A stretch of 14,629 bases of DNA from Fidelibacterota bacterium. GTDB lineage: Bacteria > Fidelibacterota > UBA2242. The notes below the pieces were generated by a model that saw nothing but the letters and a program-made list of their open reading frames with translations, made no database searches and was not told the origin of the DNA. The stretch spans positions 1-14,629 of the forward strand of contig JAGLWX010000012.1 in NCBI GenBank assembly GCA_023133185.1. Reading direction: 5' to 3'. This document shows positions 6,468 to 12,890 of the stretch, piece by piece; the first letter of the stretch is position 1, and each line of letters opens with the position of its first letter. The position numbers and the translations under genes are program-made.

Positions 6468-7787
6468 CTATACCGGATATTCCCTTTCTTTGCAGACGAT
6501 ATTCATGGTTTCCAGTTCATCGAGAACGGGATTGTAGATTTCCGGGAGCACCGGAGCATGAACGCCGGTGACATTAATCTTGCCCTGAAGAATTAAACGG
6601 GTCGCAATTGCCGCCGGCAGACTGACGGTTCTTGCCATAGAGGAATCACCATGGGGAATACCGTAATCAACGAGTGTTGAAGTGATGCGTTTTTTCTTGT
6701 CGGCCCACTCCGCCAGAAAGTCATGATAGAGCACGATCATGTCGCGTTCGCCCTCTTTATAGGGCATTTTTTCCAGGAAGCGCGCTGTCATAACATCTAT
6801 ATATGTATTTTCTTCCGGCAACGGATCACTGCTGAAAAGTCCCAGCCATTTTAGGTGATCGAGAACTTCTTCGGAAGAATCCTCGCCGAGGAATTTTCTT
6901 GTGGCTTCACGGGTGCTGATATCTTTCTCTGCATTGACGAGGCGACGGGTAAGATCGTCGTATGAAAAACCTTTCAGATCGTCGCGTTCAGTCTCATCGA
7001 GAACGCCAAGACGAACGATACAGATCAATGTTTTACACCAACCGGTGTTGCGGATAGTGCCGCGAAACATGGTTTTAACATCTTTTAATCCGTAGGTCTC
7101 AATATAGGGAATAGAATTGCGGTTGGGATAGGTTTCAAATTCCGGTTCGCCTTCGATGTGAAGAGGCCAGTGATTTCTGAAAAGGTCTTTACCATCGATC
7201 TCAACGATTTTTCCCTCTTTCATATACTTGGCGTCATTGCAACCAGCCATTAATACGCCGCGGGGACTCCAGCTGAATTTGTATCCGTAGGGATTGTCAT
7301 TGGCTTCCGGCGCCGGTAATCCACCGCAATATGAGCGAAAACTTACGACTTTGCCGCTGCTGTTTGCCACCGCGTGAATTATGCGCATTGCGGACATGTG
7401 GTCAATGCCGGGATCAACACCGATCTCATTCAGAATAATAATACCGGCGTCCTTGGCTCTCTGATCCAGCGCTTTCATCGCATCGCTGATGTAAGAGGTC
7501 GTTACCATGTTTTTCTGGTACTTGATGCACAGTTCGGCAACCTTGACGTGATAGACATAAGGCAACAAACTGATCGCCAGATCGCACTCTTTTACCAGTT
7601 CTTCCAGCTGGGCGTCGTCTTTGACATTCAGCGCCCGTGCTTCGCCACGCGGATGTCCGTCGATTAACTTTACCGCTTTGCTGACAGTTCTACTGGCAAC
7701 TTTTACGTGAAATTCTGGAACGTCTAACAGATACCTGACCAGTGGTCGTGAAACCAGTCCTGCTCCCAAAACCAACACATTTTTCAT
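6468..7787 (-). CDS. Saccharopine dehydrogenase (L-glutamate-forming), LYS9-like
   Basis: 439 residues, matching the stand-alone enzyme and the C-terminal half of animal/plant bifunctional AASS/LKR-SDH. It oxidises saccharopine to 2-aminoadipate semialdehyde plus glutamate with NAD(P)+. An N-terminal Rossmann fold (V-L-V-L-G-A-G-L-V-S-R-P, residues 4-15) is followed by L-L-P at 74-76, V-T-T-S-Y at 95-99, N-E-I-G-V-D-P-G-I-D-H at 120-130, G-G-L-P-A-P-E at 155-161, F-S-W-S-P-R-G at 171-177 and R-G-T-I-R at 242-246, all hallmark motifs. GGGAGAGAG lies immediately upstream of the ATG. It is downstream of the reductase gene on the same strand with a 209-bp gap (7788-7996, no gene seen), long enough for its own promoter. 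Paired with that reductase it more likely degrades lysine than makes it. Confidence 0.92.
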   Translation of the reverse strand: MKNVLVLGAGLVSRPLVRYLLDVPEFHVKVASRTVSKAVKLIDGHPRGEARALNVKDDAQLEELVKECDLAISLLPYVYHVKVAELCIKYQKNMVTTSYISDAMKALDQRAKDAGIIILNEIGVDPGIDHMSAMRIIHAVANSSGKVVSFRSYCGGLPAPEANDNPYGYKFSWSPRGVLMAGCNDAKYMKEGKIVEIDGKDLFRNHWPLHIEGEPEFETYPNRNSIPYIETYGLKDVKTMFRGTIRNTGWCKTLICIVRLGVLDETERDDLKGFSYDDLTRRLVNAEKDISTREATRKFLGEDSSEEVLDHLKWLGLFSSDPLPEENTYIDVMTARFLEKMPYKEGERDMIVLYHDFLAEWADKKKRITSTLVDYGIPHGDSSMARTVSLPAAIATRLILQGKINVTGVHAPVLPEIYNPVLDELETMNIVCKEREYPV

Positions 7788-7996
7788 ACTCTCTCTCCCT
7801 GAGTTTTTAAAAGTTCATTTCTATTTTTATGAAGAAAAATTGTATCATTATCAAGTTTATTAAAACAGACCGGTATCGCTTTTCTGTGTATAGCGCTAAT
7901 CCTGTTTCTCTTATTGATCATTAATTAGGTTCCTTCTATTTTTTATTGGGTCGGATATTGGACATTAACTTACCCACTCAATTCTCAGAAGAGCCA

Positions 7997-9364
7997 TTAA
8001 TTACTTTTTGGTTCTGCCTGCCCCTTCGGAGCCTGTCCCTTTGGGGGCTTGCCCGGGTTCTTTATAAAATCCCGCATATAGTTGTAATCTGGAGTAAACT
8101 CGCCTTTATATAAAATCGTCGCTCTTTTCAGTTCCGGTGGCAGATTAGCCGCTTCAAAATCTTTTGTAAAATCGGTTTTCACTAACTCGGGGATAAAATC
8201 CTTTAACACGGTGCTGAAAACAGCTGAGGATTCCTTTGGGAGTTCACAGGGCAAATTGTCAACCGCCAGAACAACCGGTCCATTTCCTTCAGTACCGTAC
8301 TTAATATCCTCTTTAATTGGATCATAAACATAAACCGGTTTTCCTGAATCGGTTTCGGTAAGATTACATTCAATAGAACCATCGATATCACAGGTAATGT
8401 CGCCGATGACTTTAAGAGGAAGACCAGTCCCGGATTCGTAGCGCTCTTTCAGATATTTACGGGTGACCAGTTTTGGATATATTGTATCCCAGTAAATTGC
8501 ATTGATCAGAACCGATAAATAGGGCAAATATTGTTCGAATTTTGATTCATATTTTTCAGGATGATGATAATAATCCTGAAGATCAAATTTAGAATTCGGA
8601 TCTTTAGGCTGAACCAGATGCTCTTCTTTGAAAACAACTTTATACAGATGATGACGGGAATATTTTTTTTCTTTATAGAATGATTCAAGTTCTTCCGGTT
8701 TGAGTTCAATAAAGGGAAACAGATCGAACATTTCCTGCGCCCCTTTGGAAACATTTCCATACCCGGCGAACCCGAAAATCATTGGACTCAGCGTTTCCGG
8801 AAGACCTTCGGCAGTCAACTGTTTTCCCTGTTCCCTGTATGCATCTTTTACCGCTTCGAGGCTGGGATAGTTCATTGCCTGTTTTAAGTTACTGAAAATT
8901 GTATGATGACCTTCGTTGCTTAAACGGCTGCTTAATGCCCGGAAAGAATCGATCATTCCGGCAATGCCGGCAAATCTGCCGAAGAAAACCAGCCGTCTGC
9001 CCCGATCATCGACAATTTTTTCATAATCGATAAGCGTGGTATTAAGATCAACCATACGCTTGAGTAAAGGCATGTTGTAGGATTGACCTTTGATCGTGTG
9101 TGAGAAGAATACATATTTTTTATCAGGGAGAAAAAACTCAACAGGTATTTCTTTAACGGCGAGCATAATATCGCAATTTGATAAGTCTTCCTGTACCACA
9201 GCGCCTGCGTTCTTGAATTCCTCATCCGAAAATGCTCTGATTGTCGATGGTTGAATAAAAAATTCAACAGCGAAACGATCTCGTAGATCCCGAATATGAT
9301 CCGGTATTAACGGAACGCGGGCTTCCCATTGGTTTTTGTCTTCACGTCTGATTCCGATGCGCAT
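7997..9364 (-). CDS. Lysine-ketoglutarate reductase (saccharopine dehydrogenase, lysine-forming type)
   Basis: Corresponds to the N-terminal half of animal AASS. It condenses lysine with 2-oxoglutarate to saccharopine. The AlaDh/PNT-type N-terminus reads R-R-E-D-K-N-Q-W-E-A-R-V-P-L; then come F-S-H-T-I-K-G-Q, L-I-D-Y-E, G-R-F-A-G-I-A-G-M-I-D, the dinucleotide loop F-G-F-A-G-Y-G-N-V-S-K-G-A (~residue 200), D-I-T-C-D-I-D-G-S-I-E (~325) and V-D-N-L-P-C-E-L-P-K-E-S-S (~370). I place the start at ATG 9364, because AGAGGG lies just before it and the family normally begins here (M-R-I-G-I-R-R-E-D); ATG 9382 adds six residues but has no ribosome site. After the usual end (Y-K-G-E-F-T-P-D-Y-N-Y-M) there is a ~20-residue Pro/Lys/Gly tail with two P-K-G-Q-A repeats, an oddity. 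It forms the lysine-degradation pair with the next gene. Confidence 0.9.
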   Translation of the reverse strand: MRIGIRREDKNQWEARVPLIPDHIRDLRDRFAVEFFIQPSTIRAFSDEEFKNAGAVVQEDLSNCDIMLAVKEIPVEFFLPDKKYVFFSHTIKGQSYNMPLLKRMVDLNTTLIDYEKIVDDRGRRLVFFGRFAGIAGMIDSFRALSSRLSNEGHHTIFSNLKQAMNYPSLEAVKDAYREQGKQLTAEGLPETLSPMIFGFAGYGNVSKGAQEMFDLFPFIELKPEELESFYKEKKYSRHHLYKVVFKEEHLVQPKDPNSKFDLQDYYHHPEKYESKFEQYLPYLSVLINAIYWDTIYPKLVTRKYLKERYESGTGLPLKVIGDITCDIDGSIECNLTETDSGKPVYVYDPIKEDIKYGTEGNGPVVLAVDNLPCELPKESSAVFSTVLKDFIPELVKTDFTKDFEAANLPPELKRATILYKGEFTPDYNYMRDFIKNPGKPPKGQAPKGQAEPKSN

Positions 9365-9447
9365 ATTCCCTCTACAATTCATTAAAAACTTTAGAAATTT
9401 AAGTGTTTTAAAATCGAAAAGGAAAGGGTTTTAAAAATAAATTTTTA

Positions 9448-9483
9448 ATTCACAGAATTCAATCAGATAGACAGGATTCACAG
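9448..9483. repeat. Short direct repeat ATTCACAG, two copies
   Basis: ATTCACAG occurs at 9448-9455 and 9476-9483, 28 bp apart, within a stretch reading CAATCAGATAGACAGG. From general familiarity it resembles low-complexity intergenic repeats of many environmental genomes; whether it is dispersed here needs the whole genome. A CCGG-TTTTA-CCGG dyad (~9510-9522) follows. Confidence 0.4.
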
Positions 9484-9535
9484 TGAAATTTTAAGTTATT
9501 TATGTCAACCGGTTTTACCGGATGTTATTCATGTT

Positions 9536-9553
9536 AATCCCCTTGCGGGGATT
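9536..9553. other. GC-rich hairpin upstream of the reductase gene
   Basis: AATCCCC (9536-9542) pairs exactly with GGGGATT (9547-9553) around a TTGC tetraloop, the most GC-rich structure in this spacer. No U-tract follows on either strand, so it is not a classic terminator. It lies about 170 bp before the reductase start and could be a leader structure or part of an intergenic repeat. Confidence 0.4.
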
Positions 9554-9687
9554 TAGGGATGGGATGAAAGGTCCCGGAATGTTCTTTAAAGGTAATCAGA
9601 AAAAATATTGCACGATAATTCGATATGAGCTTGCAAAAAAATAACGGAACATGAATTTATATAGAGTCTGTCCATAAACTATAAAAC

Positions 9688-9785
9688 CTTGAGTTAAGTT
9701 TGCTTTAGCTGACTTGACTTAAGGTTTCTAACTCATAGAAATAAGTCAACTTAACTTAACTCAAGACTATCGCCTTAAGTCAAGT
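9688..9785. repeat. Four interlocked 13-bp inverted arms (pseudoknot order)
   Basis: Arm A, CTTGAGTTAAGTT (9688-9700), is the exact reverse complement of A' (9753-9765). Arm B, ACTTGACTTAAGG (9712-9724), is the exact reverse complement of B' (9773-9785). The order A-B-A'-B' is interlocked, not nested. A and B share CTTGA(G/C)TTAAG, so A can also pair with B' with one mismatch, allowing alternative folds. A smaller TTTCTA-ACTCA-TAGAAA hairpin sits in the middle (9725-9741). The block begins 6 nt beyond the stop of the Cys-rich gene in the transcribed direction, so it may end or stabilise that mRNA. Confidence 0.6.
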
Positions 9786-9791
9786 TTCTAT

Positions 9792-9995
9792 TTATAAGTG
9801 TTCGGGGTGACGGGCGCTGACATCTTGATCTTTTACAGGATCACTTTCCAGCTCAACAATACATCTGCCGTTCTTGGGAACGATACGCCTCAGTTTCTTG
9901 CAGTAGAGTCCGATAAAGGTCCGGCAGGAGAGGGAACCGTCGGACAACTTCTCAGGAAACTCGGCAAATTCACAATGCAGGTCGCAGTATTTCAT
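9792..9995 (-). CDS. Small cysteine-rich protein, function unknown
   Basis: 67 residues with Cys at 4, 8, 24, 32 and 45 and His at 7 (C-x2-H-C near the N-terminus, then S-C-R-T-F and Y-C-K-K). The spacing suggests a metal-binding (zinc or iron) mini-domain, followed by a charged C-terminal tail from ~47. No signal peptide or membrane segment, so probably cytoplasmic. The ATG lies 3 bp beyond the stop of the YfcC-type carrier, and a GGGTGG in the last carrier codons can serve as its ribosome site, so the two are clearly one operon. I do not recognise the family with confidence. The regular cysteines, the tight spacing and the absence of another gene here argue it is real. Confidence 0.68.
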   Translation of the reverse strand: MKYCDLHCEFAEFPEKLSDGSLSCRTFIGLYCKKLRRIVPKNGRCIVELESDPVKDQDVSARHPEHL

Positions 9996-9998
9996 GTG

Positions 9999-11402
9999 TT
10001 ACCACCCCATAATAAACGGTGGGATCAGCAGGATAAAGCCGACGATTAAAAAGATAATTTCCAGCGGAATGATCCATCTCGCCCACTTCTCCCAGGATAT
10101 TCCCGACAGAGTTAAGACGCCCATTGTGATGGCGGAAGTAGGCACGATCATATTACTGAAACCATCACCAAACTGAAAGGCTAACACGGCTGTCTGGCGT
10201 GTGACGCCAACAATATCAGCCAGCGGAATCATAATTGGCATTGTAAGAGCGGCTTTGGCGCTGCCGGATGGTACGAAAAAATTAATGATTGAATGAATTA
10301 TAAACATTGCCTGGGATGAAATAATAGGATGGAGATTTTTGATAGAGTTAGCTAATCCGAAAAGCATCGTATCGATAATTCTACCATCTTCAGCTATAAT
10401 CAAAATACCACGGGCAAGAACAATAATTAATGCAGTACCGACCATATCCCGGGCTCCGGATACAAAAGCGTCGGTAAATTCTTTCATCGATAATCTGCCG
10501 ACAATTCCGACTAAAATGCCGGTCAGAAAAAAAACGGCGCATATCTCTTCTATATACCACTGATATTTAAGAACACCGATTACCATTCCCACCATTCCCA
10601 ATGCAAATGTATAGAGCGCCAGTTTGTGACCTTTTGAAACGCCTTTGAAATTTTCTAAATCACCGATATGGAGGTTTTTTCGTTTTTCTTCATCCATATC
10701 GAATGTCAGGCTCTTTTCAGGGCGCTTTTTTATCTTTGCCGCGTATATCATCACAAAGGCAATGGCGACTGCCGTACAGATGACCCAACTGATCAAGCGG
10801 TATCCTATTCCCGAAAAAAGTGGCAGATCGGCAATTTGCTGAGCAATTCCAATGGTGAACGGGTTTAGAAACGCACCGGCGAATCCCGCCCCGGCGCCGA
10901 CAAAGGGGATAGCAACGCCAACAATAGAGTCATATCCAAGGGCGAGAGTCAGAGGAACAAAGATCAGAATAAATGGAATGACCTCTTCGCCCATCCCGAA
11001 ACTGCCGCCGCCCAGCGAAAATATTACCATAAAAATCGGTATATAAAGCATTTCGATGATTGGAGATTTATCATGGGCTTTGGCTATAGCCATAATGGCG
11101 GCGTCGATTGCCCTGGTTTTTGCTAAAATCGCAAACACACCGCCGACGATTAGGATAAAGCCGACAATCAGCGCGGCGCTCTTATTAGTGAACCCTCGTA
11201 TAGGCGCCATCAGGATTGCGCCAATTCCCTGGGGGTTGCTTTCAACGGAATGGAAAGAACCGGCTACTACGACTTCACGACCATTCATGGCGCTTCGATT
11301 GTATTCGCCGCTGGGAATGATCCAGGTTAAGACAGCGGTAATTATAATTATCGAGAAAATCAGGAAGTAAGTGTTCGGCGCTTTGAATTTTGACAGTTTC
11401 AA
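9999..11402 (-). CDS. YfcC/DcuC-family membrane carrier
   Basis: 467 residues with about 12 membrane segments in two halves separated by a charged cytoplasmic loop (~230-255). Motifs include an N-terminal A-P-N-T-Y-F-L, T-W-I-I-P-S-G-E-Y, the re-entrant G-G-G-S-F-G-M-G-E-E in the first half, and F-V-P-S-G-S-A-K-A plus F-G-D-G-F-S-N-M-I-V-P-T-S in the second. This is the YfcC branch of the C4-dicarboxylate/basic-amino-acid anaerobic carrier family; it would move an amino acid, peptide-derived or dicarboxylic anion at the inner membrane. The exact substrate cannot be read. The start is TTG (11402-11400), supported by AAAGGA 7 nt upstream; no ATG is available near the N-terminus. It leads a two-gene operon with the Cys-rich protein and is divergent from the epimerase gene. 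Confidence 0.86.
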   Translation of the reverse strand: MKLSKFKAPNTYFLIFSIIIITAVLTWIIPSGEYNRSAMNGREVVVAGSFHSVESNPQGIGAILMAPIRGFTNKSAALIVGFILIVGGVFAILAKTRAIDAAIMAIAKAHDKSPIIEMLYIPIFMVIFSLGGGSFGMGEEVIPFILIFVPLTLALGYDSIVGVAIPFVGAGAGFAGAFLNPFTIGIAQQIADLPLFSGIGYRLISWVICTAVAIAFVMIYAAKIKKRPEKSLTFDMDEEKRKNLHIGDLENFKGVSKGHKLALYTFALGMVGMVIGVLKYQWYIEEICAVFFLTGILVGIVGRLSMKEFTDAFVSGARDMVGTALIIVLARGILIIAEDGRIIDTMLFGLANSIKNLHPIISSQAMFIIHSIINFFVPSGSAKAALTMPIMIPLADIVGVTRQTAVLAFQFGDGFSNMIVPTSAITMGVLTLSGISWEKWARWIIPLEIIFLIVGFILLIPPFIMGW

Positions 11403-11515
11403 TCTTTAATCCTTTTTTTACGATATAGTATAGCGGTTATTGATTCATTTTAATCATAATATTAAGTGGAAATATAACAACTTCCGTTTATCAGTACAAG
11501 AGATTGCATGGGAAC

Positions 11516-11544
11516 TTGTGTAAAACTCAAATGCTGTGTAAATT
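11516..11544 (+). promoter_or_regulatory. Candidate promoter for the dipeptide epimerase gene
   Basis: TTGTGT (11516-11521) and TAAATT (11539-11544) are 17 bp apart in the 179-bp spacer upstream of the divergent carrier and epimerase genes. Transcription would start near 11551, about 30 nt before the preferred ATG at 11582. The match is moderate, and the region is AT-rich. Confidence 0.35.
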
Positions 11545-11581
11545 TTCGTACAATTGAAATAAAACGATGGGGTGTTTCAGC

Positions 11582-12715
11582 ATGAAACGAAGGGATTTTT
11601 TCAAAACGGTTGGATTTGCTACAATAGCGGCAGGTGTGTCAACAGGATTAAGCGGCATAGCCTGTTCAAAGAGAAAATTTACGAAGGGAAGCGGCATGAA
11701 ATTAAGCTATGAGATCAAGCAATTAAATTTACGGCATACCTGGACAATCGCCCGGAACTCCAGCAATTTTAAACAAGATGTATTTGTGAAATTGGAAAAA
11801 GATGGAATTATTGGGATTGGCGAAGCCGCGCCAAACGTTCGTTATGATGAAACCCCGGAATCGACAATTGAAGTAATCAAGAAAGCGATTCCGTTGTTTG
11901 CCGATGCCGATCCTTTTGAATTCGTTCAGCTGGGATATGATATTCAGAATCTTTGCGAGGGGCAAACCGCCGGTAAATGCGCACTGGATATTGCGCTGAT
12001 GGACTGGGTTGGAAAAGCGCTAAACATCCCGCTATATAAAATGTGGGGTCTGGACCCGGAGAAATCGCCATTAACTTCATTTTCAATCGGTATCGATACT
12101 CCTGAAGTGATGGCACAAAAAACAAAAGAAGCGGAACCTTATAAAATCTTGAAAGTCAAGGTTGGAAAACCCAACGATGAAGAATTTATTAAAGCTGTCC
12201 GCTCTGTAGCGCCCGACAAGCCTATTCGGGTTGACGCCAACGAAGGCTGGACTGACAAAGAGGTCGCTATCAGGAAAATCGAATGGCTGGTGAAAAACGG
12301 GATTGAATTTATCGAGCAACCGATGCCCTCTCATATGCTGGAAGAAACCCGCTGGCTGCGCGATCGGTCGCCGATTCCGATTATCGCCGACGAAGCCGTA
12401 AAGTCAGCAGCTGATATTCCCAAATTAGCCGAAGCATATGACGGTGTTAATATCAAGATCATGAAATCGGGCGGTTTACAGGAAGCCCTGCGAATGATCT
12501 GGCTGGCGAAGTCACTCGGTATGAAAATCATGATCGGCTGCATGATCGAAAGTTCGGTAGCAATCACTGCCGCCGCTCAATTGTGCTCGCTGATCGACTA
12601 TGCCGATCTGGACGGAAACCTGTTGATCAGCAATGATCCATTCGTCGGCGCCACGCTTATCGACGGTCGGGTCGTTCTGAATGACCAACCGGGAATCGGC
12701 GTTAAAGAAGCATGA
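11582..12715 (+). CDS. Tat-exported dipeptide epimerase (L-Ala-D/L-Glu epimerase type)
   Basis: Enolase-superfamily enzyme that inverts an alpha carbon in a dipeptide. Counting from ATG 11582 (377 residues): L-K-V-K-V-G supplies the acid/base lysines K191/K193; D218 (D-A-N-E-G-W), E245 (E-Q-P) and D270 (A-D-E-A) bind Mg2+; the Lys of N-I-K-I-M-K (292) is the opposite acid/base; D342-L-D344 is the D-x-D that marks dipeptide epimerases by holding the substrate amino group. The N-terminus, M-K-R-R-D-F-F-K then a hydrophobic run to I-A-C (~residue 28), is a twin-arginine signal, possibly lipoprotein-like though the lipobox is not canonical. ATG 11582 is preferred: GGGG lies ~9 nt upstream and the Tat motif starts there; ATG 11567 adds five residues without a ribosome site. 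The OPT transporter follows 175 bp downstream. The substrate may differ from L-Ala-Glu. Confidence 0.88.
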   Translation: MKRRDFFKTVGFATIAAGVSTGLSGIACSKRKFTKGSGMKLSYEIKQLNLRHTWTIARNSSNFKQDVFVKLEKDGIIGIGEAAPNVRYDETPESTIEVIKKAIPLFADADPFEFVQLGYDIQNLCEGQTAGKCALDIALMDWVGKALNIPLYKMWGLDPEKSPLTSFSIGIDTPEVMAQKTKEAEPYKILKVKVGKPNDEEFIKAVRSVAPDKPIRVDANEGWTDKEVAIRKIEWLVKNGIEFIEQPMPSHMLEETRWLRDRSPIPIIADEAVKSAADIPKLAEAYDGVNIKIMKSGGLQEALRMIWLAKSLGMKIMIGCMIESSVAITAAAQLCSLIDYADLDGNLLISNDPFVGATLIDGRVVLNDQPGIGVKEA

Positions 12716-12840
12716 CACAATTTATAGAAATCGCTTGTATTGCCCCGTGGAAATTCACTATGGTTGTCAGCTATCGATGACATCTTACAAAGTTTACAAC
12801 GATTTTTGTCCATTACACTCAATTTTAAAAATAGTAATAA

Positions 12841-12860
12841 CCATTGAATTCATTCGATGG
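12841..12860 (+). other. Short hairpin in the OPT leader
   Basis: CCATTGAA (12841-12848) and TTCGATGG (12853-12860) pair over 8 bp with one G-T wobble around a TTCA loop, 30 nt before the OPT start. TTCAAT at 12868-12873 can alternatively pair with ATTGAA in the left arm. It might affect translation of the transporter; chance is not excluded. The rest of the 175-bp spacer has no gene. Confidence 0.3.
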
Positions 12861-12890
12861 AAATTTTTCAATGATTAAAAGGAGCAACAA

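Larger units (their letters stand above)
9365..9791. other. Intergenic region, ~427 bp, with several repeats
   Basis: Lies between the start of the reductase gene and the 3' end of the YfcC operon, both on the minus strand. No coding frame is convincing. It contains short repeats at 9448-9483, a GC hairpin at 9536-9553 and four interlocked 13-bp arms at 9688-9785, listed separately. The promoter for the lysine-degradation genes should be within it, but no box was assigned. Confidence 0.7.

Noticed and set aside
9448..9483. CRISPR array suspected from regularly placed short repeats
   Set aside because: Only two copies of an 8-bp repeat, with no spacer array and no cas genes in the window.
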